From: Amoebophrya sp. A120
Taxonomy: Eukaryota > Sar > Dinophyceae > Syndiniales > Amoebophryaceae
Assembly: GCA_905178155.1 (NCBI GenBank)
Contig: CAJINV010000001.1
Coordinates: forward strand, 14,281,265 to 14,345,264
Direction: 5' to 3'
DNA length: 64,000 nt
Under the pieces are notes generated by a model that saw only the letters and a list, made by a program, of their open reading frames with translations, was not told the origin of the DNA and did no database searches. Made by a program: the position numbers and the translations under genes. Below, in pieces: positions 24,797 through 33,633 of the stretch (position 1 is its first letter; each line of letters starts with the position of its first letter).

Positions 24797-27700
24797 TCAG
24801 TTCGAGGTCACATTGGCTAGTTCGCACAATCTTCGCAGCCTTTTTTTTGGTGAGTGTCGCGTCTCGTGTCCGTACGCGAAGTCGATCAGCGTGCCTGGAC
24901 TACTATCGACATCGTCTCCGAAGAGGAGCCCCGTGGCGAAGAGCCAGTAGACAAGGTGAATTTTATCTGCCGACGGCACGGGGCCGTACTGCGACAGTAT
25001 CATATCCCTCGCGGTGGTTATCTTCGCACGACCTTCGGCAAACGTGAGAAAAGCGCGCGACTCCTGCTTCGTCAAAGCCTCTTGCGCTTTCAACTGCAGA
25101 GAGACGCACAAGGTTTCCTCTTCCTGCGCGGCTTCCTGCGAAAGCGGTTCCTCAACTTCATCGTCCACCCACTCCACGCGGGCAATGCTGTAGCCGTCTT
25201 TTTCGGACCACTCGAGAACCTTGTAGCGCCTGACCCCAACCGCGTCGATCCGGCACCGCCCGTCCGGGAGCTGTTCGTACTCCTTAATCTGCAACAGGCA
25301 ACCGTAGGGGAAAGGCGTGACGGAATGCGGATGCATGCCAAAAGTCCGCTTTGCGGTGTCTGTGTTGTCCATACAGCGCCGCATCATGAGCCGGTAGCGG
25401 GGCTCAAAGACGTGCAAACCGCAGTTGACTCCGGGAACAGCGATGGAGCACTTGAAGATCGGAATCCATGTCTGTTCTTCTTCTTCTTCCGGAGAAGCCG
25501 GCGTGTCAACTACTACACGTGGCGATACTCCTCCAGAGCGTTCGTTTTGCAGGTGGCTGGATGAAGGCGCGCCGTGTACTAGTGCCGACGATTTCGGCGA
25601 GGCGGGTCGAACGGCGGTGAACGTTGAGCCCCTTTCAGTATTGTTCTGGTCTTCGCGGCGGTCTGCGTCCACACGGTCCATTGATGTGCTATCCAGCGCG
25701 GCGTGGCTGTTCCCGTCGCCAGGTAGTTGTACCACACTAGTAGCTGTATCCGCGGCCCCTGCCCCCGTCGGAGGACGCGTATTGGCTGGACCAACATTAT
25801 CATTATGGTCTGTGGATGCGGCAGCCAGGTTGGTGCTCGAGGAGGAAGTGTTGCGCTGCAAGCCCGAAGCTCTTGTCGTGGTCGTAGACCTCGTCGTGGT
25901 CGTTCGGCCGCTATTCTCTGCGGCCTTAACGTCCAACGCCCGCTGCTTACGCTGCTCCGGAAAAAAGTCTTGAATCACGCACTCCAAGGCGCCGCAAATC
26001 ATGCGCTCCAGCACCTGTCCACCGTGGGCGCACGAAGGGTCCCGCCGCGCCTCGCTGTTCACATACACGAGCAGGGGCACCAACGGATGACGACACATGA
26101 CGCAGATGGGCGCCCGCTCCAGTGCGTGGTCGAGGTGGCGGGCAAGACAAGACTTGCACATGACGTGGCCGCAAGGAAGACAACAGGGCTCAAAAAACAG
26201 ATCGGCACAGACAGGGCAGCTTAAATCGTCTTCGGAAGGGACAATGTTTCGCAGGCTCAATTCCAGGTGCTGCTTCTGTTGGGTGATATCCTTGCCGGTG
26301 AAAGTGGTCGATCCGTTCTTCTCTGTGAAAGCGTGTTCGAATCCCTCCACGTCGGCGTGCACTCGGGCAAAGAACTCTGCCTCCGCCCGCACTGTTTTCG
26401 ATGCGAGCAGCTCTTCGGTCGGCATGGTTGATGTTTCAGTTTTCCTGCTGTCTATAGTCATGTTGTACTCGTCGTCCATCTCCTCGGGCGAGTTTGGGTT
26501 TTCCTTGTTTTCGTCTATTTTTGCTTTCTTCGCAGGACGAGTATCGGTTTCAACCTTGTCGCTGCCCGCTGAATCGAACAAAAACGTCGCGTCGCGCGTA
26601 CTCAAGTTGTCGCGCAACTCCTTTCGACAGACGTCTCGTACGAGTGGAAACACGACGTGCTCAATAACGTTGTCAAGTGTGGTGCAAGACAAATAACTCG
26701 GCCTCTGCTGGTGCTCATCGTCTCCGTTGGCAGCGCTCCTCTTGGTGTTCTCGGCCTTTGCTGATGACGAATTCGGCTGGCCCCCTGTCGGCTCTGCTCG
26801 TCTCTCGGTGCTGGTGATACCCACGTGGTTGGCCGCAACAACGGCATCTGACGCTATTGCTGCTGATCCTGTACTCGTACCAGGCTCCGCATCTTCGGCC
26901 ACACTTTTTCTGGCATCGCCGTCTTCATCTATTTTATTTTCGCCTCTCCTCACACACGCGCTTCCCTCCGATTCATGTGACTTCACGACTGCTTGCGAAA
27001 GCACAGGAGCGTGGTTGTCGGTAGTTTGATTTACGATCATAGGATCTGTGGGGTTTGTACCCGTCGTCCTTAGGTTCTTCGAGACGCTGACGCGGCCCTG
27101 CTCGCCAGGCGACTCTTTGGCATCGTCCACCCCCGTCACCAGAGATTTAGCTTTACGCGGATCAGCTGTGCATACTTGTAGCGCATTTTTCCCAGCAGGC
27201 GCGACAATTTTGGTATAGAGCTTCTTCATCTGTCGGGAAAAAGATGACACGCCCGAGGAGAACGCCGTGATGCCATCGCGATAGTCGTCCGAAAGCAAAA
27301 AGTCCCGCAGTATTCGCTCCAGCTGCTCTTTTTGCTGCCCAAGCGGCAATACGGTCGAGCTGGTTTTCGGGTCCACGAAGGAAGTTTTATTCGTGCTCCC
27401 GCTTTCGGGTGTGTGTGTTGTCAAAGTCGGAAGCTCCTGCGGTATCAACTGGCGCAGCAAAATTTCTCCACGGACCCGAAATGCCTTCTTCGTGTAGGTG
27501 TGAAGCCAGAACTTTGTTCTGTCTGACGGCGGTACGCCTCCATCGCTTGACGTTGCTGGGAATTTCTTCAGCTCGATGAGGGCGTCTTCGACATGCTTTG
27601 TCGACGATGTCAACTCTGCCAAACGCAATTGCAGCCGGATCCGCAAAGAGGAAAAACAATTCACAGATTGTTCAAGCTCTTGTTCCTGCGGTGGATTCAG

Positions 27701-29038
27701 CAGCTTCATAATTTTGTCGGAAATGGATCTCTCCTCTTCTTTAACTTTAGCTTCATGATCCTCCTGCTTGTCCTCGACGGATAAGACGTCCGCTCCCTGC
27801 TCACATCTGTCGCTGCTGCTCTCCTCCCTCGCTACAAACAGCGGCAGTGCGCTCTTCGCTCGCTGGTACTCTGGATGGCGCTCCCAAGCGGCGTCGAGGG
27901 GGAAGTTCGTGTGCTTCCCGAACTCTAGAAGTTCGGGAGCGAGGTTGTTCGGCGTGAGCTTGTCTATGACGGCACAGAAGTGGCATGCGGATGTCCCGTC
28001 CACGAGGCTAACCGGCTGAAACAACACACCACTGCAAATCGTACATCGATTTCTGCCTTCTTTGTCCCTCCATGCGCTCGTCCTCGCAGCGTCAGCGGAG
28101 GGCAAATGCGCAAGACGAGACGAGTTGAAGTAATCGTAGTAGGCGTATTCCGACGGCTTGTAAAAGGCAGCATCGCGCAAAATTCGCAAGCAGTCCTTAG
28201 CTGGCAGTAGCTCGTTATTCTCCGTTAAGAAAGCGGAAACATCTAGCGCGTCTTTATTGCTGGCTGCTGCCGACGACGACGGCTCTTGTGGTGCATGACC
28301 ATCAACAGCTGCTGGAGTGCTGGTGGTCCCGCGATCATTAATACCACCGCCACGACGTCGTATTTGTTCTGGCTCGACCGCCTCCCCCTCCGGGCCGGCT
28401 CGGGACGATGCCGAACTGCGCTTGTTTGGCGAGGTGCTGACTTTGTTCTCCATATCTGCTACAGATATCCGCTGCAAAACTATCCCTAACCTCATGCTTC
28501 GCGGCACTGGTACACGAAGCGCATACGAAAAAATGCGCCGTAGAAATCTTCTCGTCGCTCTTGTCCTTTGATTTCGTTTTTCAGCATCCATACTTAGCTG
28601 CAGTTCGTTGTTGAGTTCATGTTTGTAGGCGGAATACGTGTACATAGTGCGAAGATGAGATTGATATATAGTATTGTTGAAATGCGTACAACTGTGATAA
28701 GCTTCCGCGGCGAGTTTTTCGTTGAAAGACTCCACCAGCTTCTCCGGGTCAAGGTCACTTTCAAGTAACTCGAGGGCAAGACTACCGTTGGACGTTTGAA
28801 CGACCGTCCTTACAGTTTCCCTTGGTCCGCGCAGAAACGTGGTCAGCCGCTTGCTGAGTGCGGGGCAGTCGCAGTTGCAGTTCTTCTTACAGGAATTACA
28901 CAGCTGGTAAATGACTGCGAGCAACTGGTAAGTGCCTGCGAGCAGGGGCCTCCTGAAAAACTGAAGAACGGCGAAGGCTAGCACCGCGAGCGATGTCAGG
29001 AAGAGATCTAAAAGAAACGAGTCCGGCGCCAACAGCAT
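24797..29038 (-). CDS. LONRF-type E3 ubiquitin ligase with N-terminal membrane anchor
   Basis: This is a single exon of 1,413 aa with the ATG at 29038. Residues ~8-28 are hydrophobic (FLLDLFLTSLAVLAFAVLQF), a likely anchor, followed by the cysteine cluster CNSCKKNCNCDC. A RING-like CTIC...CHFC motif lies near residues 331-360. A complete RING finger near 940-985 (CPVCADLF, CGHVMCKSCLARHL, CVMCRHPL) would recruit a ubiquitin-conjugating enzyme. From about residue 1170 to the end there is a LON substrate-binding domain (IPIFKC, LHVFEPRYRLMMRRC, FGMHP, YGCLLQIKEYEQLPDGR). Two RINGs followed by LON is the order known in LONRF proteins, which usually also have TPRs; none is clear here. The intervening ~500 residues are low-complexity. 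The family call is strong; the membrane anchor is inferred from hydrophobicity. Confidence 0.85.
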   Translation of the reverse strand: MLLAPDSFLLDLFLTSLAVLAFAVLQFFRRPLLAGTYQLLAVIYQLCNSCKKNCNCDCPALSKRLTTFLRGPRETVRTVVQTSNGSLALELLESDLDPEKLVESFNEKLAAEAYHSCTHFNNTIYQSHLRTMYTYSAYKHELNNELQLSMDAEKRNQRTRATRRFLRRIFSYALRVPVPRSMRLGIVLQRISVADMENKVSTSPNKRSSASSRAGPEGEAVEPEQIRRRGGGINDRGTTSTPAAVDGHAPQEPSSSAAASNKDALDVSAFLTENNELLPAKDCLRILRDAAFYKPSEYAYYDYFNSSRLAHLPSADAARTSAWRDKEGRNRCTICSGVLFQPVSLVDGTSACHFCAVIDKLTPNNLAPELLEFGKHTNFPLDAAWERHPEYQRAKSALPLFVAREESSSDRCEQGADVLSVEDKQEDHEAKVKEEERSISDKIMKLLNPPQEQELEQSVNCFSSLRIRLQLRLAELTSSTKHVEDALIELKKFPATSSDGGVPPSDRTKFWLHTYTKKAFRVRGEILLRQLIPQELPTLTTHTPESGSTNKTSFVDPKTSSTVLPLGQQKEQLERILRDFLLSDDYRDGITAFSSGVSSFSRQMKKLYTKIVAPAGKNALQVCTADPRKAKSLVTGVDDAKESPGEQGRVSVSKNLRTTGTNPTDPMIVNQTTDNHAPVLSQAVVKSHESEGSACVRRGENKIDEDGDARKSVAEDAEPGTSTGSAAIASDAVVAANHVGITSTERRAEPTGGQPNSSSAKAENTKRSAANGDDEHQQRPSYLSCTTLDNVIEHVVFPLVRDVCRKELRDNLSTRDATFLFDSAGSDKVETDTRPAKKAKIDENKENPNSPEEMDDEYNMTIDSRKTETSTMPTEELLASKTVRAEAEFFARVHADVEGFEHAFTEKNGSTTFTGKDITQQKQHLELSLRNIVPSEDDLSCPVCADLFFEPCCLPCGHVMCKSCLARHLDHALERAPICVMCRHPLVPLLVYVNSEARRDPSCAHGGQVLERMICGALECVIQDFFPEQRKQRALDVKAAENSGRTTTTRSTTTTRASGLQRNTSSSSTNLAAASTDHNDNVGPANTRPPTGAGAADTATSVVQLPGDGNSHAALDSTSMDRVDADRREDQNNTERGSTFTAVRPASPKSSALVHGAPSSSHLQNERSGGVSPRVVVDTPASPEEEEEQTWIPIFKCSIAVPGVNCGLHVFEPRYRLMMRRCMDNTDTAKRTFGMHPHSVTPFPYGCLLQIKEYEQLPDGRCRIDAVGVRRYKVLEWSEKDGYSIARVEWVDDEVEEPLSQEAAQEEETLCVSLQLKAQEALTKQESRAFLTFAEGRAKITTARDMILSQYGPVPSADKIHLVYWLFATGLLFGDDVDSSPGTLIDFAYGHETRHSPKKRLRRLCELANVTSN

Positions 29039-29883
29039 CGTCCTCTCGATGCTGCAAAATCAAATTGTTCTGCAACTGCATGCGATCAGTGTATTGGTTT
29101 ACTGCACATTTAAGTATTTTCTCAAGTCAATCGGAGGGAAACGGTGCGTGACAAGAAAAGGGTTTGAAATTCGAAAATCTAGCAGAAGCACACTGCTCGA
29201 CCTCCTTCTTAAATTCTAAAATGATCCTCAGCTATATCAAGTAATACCGGGCGCGCGCGCTGTGTTGGTTTTTTTCGTACACTTTCACTTAATGCGCTGC
29301 TTGCATTCAAATTCATCCGTAACGACATATCTTGCGTGGCGTTTTGTAGTTCAGTATATACATGTTTGCGCTAGAAAACGAATTATGTTGTACTTAAACC
29401 ACAGTGCAATTGAAACAAAGTGCGACGTATCTACTACTTAGTTTATGGCGGGAAGAGGATGTGGTAAAATTCGAGAGCCATCTGCAGATATTTCTGTGCG
29501 ATTGTGTCATTATTCTCACATGTCGTCTCCGATACGACTTGTACTTTTTCGCTCGCAAGTTCATCCTGTACCTGTCTTCATCAAGTCCAAGGGCACAGCT
29601 TTGCAGCTCTCAAAAGCTTATTCGTTCCCTGCGTCACCGAGCGTTTCAGTTTCAGAAAAAACAAAGAAATCGAAGAACAAAAAGCATGATCGTCTACTTG
29701 ATGTTGTGACTCCGCCAGGAGGGACGCAGCACGAGCAGTATGTATTGCTGGTATTTTTTTCATGTCTCGTTGTCTTACTGCTAGCGGCATCGTCTTACAT
29801 AGCCAACTTTCAAAAAAATCGTCTGCTTTCATCCTGTTAGCATCGTGCATTGTAATTGTTCGCTGCGACAGGCTCATCCGGCG
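29039..29883. other. Intergenic region carrying repeat copy 1
   Basis: This lies between the LONRF start and the stop of the cysteine-rich surface protein. Most of it (about 29262-29870) is the first copy of a ~600-bp repeat found again at about 30729-31366. A short GC alternation (GGGCGCGCGCGC) occurs near 29249-29260. No gene was recognised. Confidence 0.6.
29262..29870. repeat. Intergenic direct repeat, copy 1 (~600 bp)
   Basis: Shared blocks with copy 2, in the same order and orientation, include AATGCGCTGCTTGCATTC, TTTATGGCGGGAAGAGGATG, AAGTCCAAGGGCACAGCTTT, CGTCTTACAT and ATCGTCTGC, with substitutions and small indels between. The copy ends about 15 bases beyond the stop codon of the surface-protein gene. 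Confidence 0.85.
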
Positions 29884-30576
29884 TTACAACACCAAAAATG
29901 CTGAAAATAGACTCAGCGTATACCAGACAAAGTCCGGTGGGAGCATCAATCTGCCTGATGCCGAGGAGGTGGGAGCATCTTCGATCTGATGGGGGCCAAC
30001 GGGCGCCGCGGAGGAGGGAACGTAGGGGACGAGCCGAGAAGGTTGCGGTGTGGTCGCCGAGGACGTGGCAGCAGACGGCTGGAGCCGAGAAGGTTGGGCT
30101 GGGGGCGCCGAGGGGGTGGGAGCAGCAATCTGATTGTTGCTCCCACCTCCTCTATTGATTCGATAGGTACGCACGCCATTGTCTCCACCTCCCCCGTCGC
30201 AACGGCCGGCCCAACCCGCTCGTGTGTCCAACCCGGTTGCTTCGCAATTTGCTGACTGACTGAAACCGGCACACCAGTCAGATTCACCATGCGGCCAAGC
30301 AAATTGAAACCAACCGTAATTTATCCACACGCAAGCTGAATTATCAATACACTTCTGCTCACATGTTTGCCGAGAATTTGGCCCAAGTTCACTGAGGCGG
30401 ACGGTGAAAAGATCACCATTACCATCACCACAACATCCTGCGCCCAGGTCATTGGAGGAAGCAGCAGCTCCAGCAGAAAAAAACCCGCCGAGGATAAGTC
30501 CTGGGACAGCAAGGAACGAAGTCCGCAAAGATCGCCGAGAGCCAGCGCCGATGAAGGAGAGCTCGCGGAGGCCCAT
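29884..30576 (-). CDS. Small secreted cysteine-rich protein, probable GPI anchor
   Basis: A single exon of 230 aa with the ATG at 30576. Residues ~17-42 form a signal peptide (SFLAVPGLILGGFFSAGAAA, likely cut after the alanines). A cysteine-rich segment follows (CCGDGNG; TCEQKCIDNSACVWINYGW; DWCAGFSQSANCE; GWAGRC), with spacing reminiscent of PAN/apple-like modules, though this is not proven. Residues ~145-205 are a Pro/Ser/Thr/Ala-rich stalk with two QPSRL units. The chain ends in an uninterrupted hydrophobic tail (FVWYTLSLFSAFLVL) with no charged residues after it, as in GPI-anchor signals. A cell-surface location is inferred. The gene is flanked on both sides by copies of the same ~600-bp repeat. 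Confidence 0.7.
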   Translation of the reverse strand: MGLRELSFIGAGSRRSLRTSFLAVPGLILGGFFSAGAAASSNDLGAGCCGDGNGDLFTVRLSELGPNSRQTCEQKCIDNSACVWINYGWFQFAWPHGESDWCAGFSQSANCEATGLDTRAGWAGRCDGGGGDNGVRTYRINRGGGSNNQIAAPTPSAPPAQPSRLQPSAATSSATTPQPSRLVPYVPSSAAPVGPHQIEDAPTSSASGRLMLPPDFVWYTLSLFSAFLVL

Positions 30577-31455
30577 GATTTGGCTTCGGAATTACTTCTC
30601 GGGCCAAAGCGAGAATTCGACCGTCGATACCGACGACGAGTACTCGTCTACTTCTACTGCTGGAATGTATATCATACTAAGGGGTATGGACAAAACGTTG
30701 GACCACTCTCGCCCCCGCCCGTCCCCTTGGCTTGTTTTTCTTACACTCAATGCGCTGCTTGCATTCCGTAACGATATATCTTGCGTCGTGGCGTTTTGTT
30801 CTGTATACAAATACATTTTGACTAGAAAACGAATGTTGTAGGCCAGAATGCGTTTGAAACAGAGTGCGACGCATCTACTAGTTTATGGCGGGAAGAGGAT
30901 GCAGTACCACGAAAATTCGACACCCGTCTGCAGATATTTCATCTGTGTGATTGTGTCATTACTCTCACACCCGTCAACAAGGCTTCAAAATCATGTTTTG
31001 TCTGAGAAGTGCAAAAATAAAGATACCACTTGTAGTACTTATTCGCTCGGAAGTTCATCCTGTAGCTGTCTTCATCAAGTCCAAGGGCACAGCTTTGCAG
31101 CTCTCAATAAGCTTATTTGTTCCTTGCATCACCGAGCGTCTCAGTTTACTTAAAAACAAATCGAAGAACAACAAGCATGATCGTCCACTTGTTGTTGTTG
31201 TGACTCCGCCAGGACGGAGCAACGCAGCACGAGCAGTATGTATGTATTGCTGGTATTTTTTTCTTGGCTCGTTGTCTTATTGCTAAGGGTATCGTCTTAC
31301 ATTTCCAACTTTCAAGAAAATCGTCTGCATTCATCCTTCTAGCATCGTGCTTTGTAGTTCGCTGTGGGGGTGGTCTCGTCGTCCTTTCGCTTGTGACGAA
31401 GCGAATCATGCGCAGGAGCCTCAACTTGTACGCAGAACATCAGTTGCAAACAGTT
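30577..31455. other. Intergenic region carrying repeat copy 2
   Basis: This is the upstream region of the surface-protein gene and the downstream region of the small two-exon gene. About 30729-31366 is repeat copy 2. The ~150 bases next to the ATG are unique. No other feature was seen. Confidence 0.6.
30729..31366. repeat. Intergenic direct repeat, copy 2 (~600 bp)
   Basis: This is the second copy of the block at 29262-29870, in direct orientation. It starts at TTGTTTTTCTTACACTCAATG and ends near TTTGTAGTTCGCTG. It lies about 90 bases beyond the stop of the small two-exon gene. Confidence 0.85.
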
Positions 31456-32231
31456 TCAAACTTCCTCTCCCTTCCAGAAGTAAAACCAATAGCCGCTCGG
31501 AAGCTGGACGATGACATCACAGACCATGGAGAGTTCAAGCGCAAAACCTGATGCCGCATGCCACGTGTAGCAATTTCCTGACGTGTCCGAAACCTCCTCC
31601 TCGAACTTCTCGCACAGCGTACTCAACAGGTCAGAACCATCGCGCTTCGTGACTCCGCGAACTTTCTTGTAGTCCTCCTCATCAAGGAAGTCTTGAAGCG
31701 CCTACCAGTATGAAGGTGTTTCGTGTATGCAAATGGTGGGTGAAGCCACTAACGGCTCTCGGTTGTAAACTTTGATACCACAGGGCGGTGTCATCCATGA
31801 TTCAAATTTATGTTTATTCTGAGTCGATATTGATAGAAAAGCGACCAGACATCTTCAAACTGCAACTAGAACGGTTTTTTGTTCTTGATCAGTTCACCAG
31901 TTCTCAACTTCATTCAGAATCGTCTGCTAGTGAAGCCGCGCTTGGCTTACAGTTACAACTAGAACTAGGTGAGTAGAGAAATAACCTGGTTTAGTACGAA
32001 AAAAAAGTATACCTCTGCAAGAACTTCTGCGACCTTTGCGTTTTCAAAATGTTCGCAGTGCTTAATTCGGAGATGGTCCTCCTCGAGCTCTTCCGCGACC
32101 TCTTCCGGCTTTAGTATTCCAATGCCCTTCAAGGTCATTTCCCGGAATTGTTCCTCCTTTATCCTATTGCTCCCGACGGGCTGGAACAACCCTCGCAGAG
32201 CATCGATATCCTCCTGAGTGGGCGCCGGCAT
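31456..32231 (-). CDS. Small two-exon protein of unknown function, 154 aa
   Basis: Exon 1 is 32231-32013 (73 codons, ATG at 32231). A GT-AG intron occupies 31702-32012 (GAG|GTATAC ... TGGTAG|GCG), and exon 2 is 31701-31456. Phase is 0 at the junction, so the peptide reads VAEVLAE then ALQDFLDEED. The protein is acidic and mostly helical at first (QEDIDALRGLFQP, LKPEEVAEELEEDHL). It then has a shorter, more hydrophobic C-terminus ending YWFYFWKGEEV. There is no signal peptide. The start resembles an EF-hand-like helix pair but lacks a calcium loop. No family was recognised. Confidence 0.6.
31702..32012 (-). other. Canonical GT-AG intron, 311 bp
   Basis: The donor is GCAGAG|GTATAC and the acceptor CTGGTAG|GCGCTTC. 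There are no flanking direct repeats and no terminal inverted repeats, so this differs in kind from the introners. Confidence 0.65.
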
Positions 32232-33633
32232 TTTTTTTATCGCAGCGTGTCGTGTTGCTTGATGTTGCAGTTGCGCTTCTGTTCGATTCGAGTAGATATA
32301 GAGAGCAGTCGTGTCAGTGAAGAAAATTCCTGGAGCTGGCAGTTTCCTTTTTCTTAATCTTACTGAATAGAAGCGCAGGGGTAGTCTACCGTCCTGCTCT
32401 ACAACTTTGGAAGCAATTCAAAGGGCAGGCTGTATTTTTACTGATGGTCGTGTTCCTGCCGGCGCAATGACTGTTTCGTTTATTCAAATATCTTAGGGAT
32501 AGTTCAACGCGTCGAGCTTCTACATCTATTAGATTTCAGGAGATCGATGAAAAAGTACACCAGGAGCAGAACGAACCACAGCCACAGCACCGACAATCTG
32601 TTGGTGATATTAATTTCTAATGCTTCGAGTTGAAGCATGAGGATTCATTACGACCGCCGACAGCGTTCTTCAACATGATTTTTGACCGCGTGATCATACG
32701 AAGGGAAACGTCAGACCTTATTCCAACACTTCTTTCGATTTTGGGATCGACTGCCTCGCAAGAATGGATCATTTTCGCCCTGCAGCAGCTGGAGGCGTTG
32801 ATTTTGTGAGCACAAGCGATACTACTTTCGCTGAAGACGAGCGACCGACACTCATACGCTGACATCAATGCGTGTAGTTCAGCACAAATAAAGATGGATC
32901 ACCAAACGCAAACAATCATCGATGACCCCGGATGAAATCCAAATTTTCGCAATTCGCGAAAAGTTTGCGAAGGACCGACAAATGATCGGGGTCATATATA
33001 AAGGAGCGACAACGTGGGTCGTCTTCGTGAAGCGCACGACGGAAATAGATGCTAATTGCTGTAGTTGTTTTCAAAACATAGGAACAAAAGGACCCGAGAG
33101 GAAACAGGTACGAGCAAGCTGAAGCTGAATTTCTCTTCGGCTTGCTCACTTTGTGGTGTAGCTATCTTCGAGGTGGGATACGAGACGGAAAAAGTGGGTC
33201 TCTGTACGTTTCTTTCTGGTGGAGGTCAGATGCTGCTTTACGTAGTTCACTCTCACCACATACTTTCACCATCTTGATGCGAAAAAAAAAGCTCAGTGGA
33301 TGGAAGCAGGCAGATGCCAAAGTTGGTGGTCCAACTGATTTAGCGACGAGATACTAACTTCTAATAGATTGGTTGCGTCTTGGTCTTGGTCGTCTGAAAC
33401 TTGATCTTGAATCTTCATGCATACTCGTACATAGCAAAAGCAACAAATCAGTAGAGTGCTCTTTTTTATCTACTGTTCAATTTTTGTTCTTGATGGACAA
33501 GTTCATTGTACAAGCGTGCTTCTAAGAGGTCAATACAACTGCCATGTCGATTCTGTATGTTCTTCCTAAATGACAATGAGTCCTCTTGATGCTTAGAAGA
33601 AAAACACATCACGGCTACCGCCTGTGCCTAGTT
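32232..33633. other. Intergenic region, 1.4 kb
   Basis: No convincing exon was seen on either strand. Near 32928-32987 the sequences GACCCCGG and ATCGGGGTC could pair as the ends of an imperfect hairpin around TTCGCAATTCGCGAA. The rest is AT-leaning with only short open frames. Confidence 0.45.
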
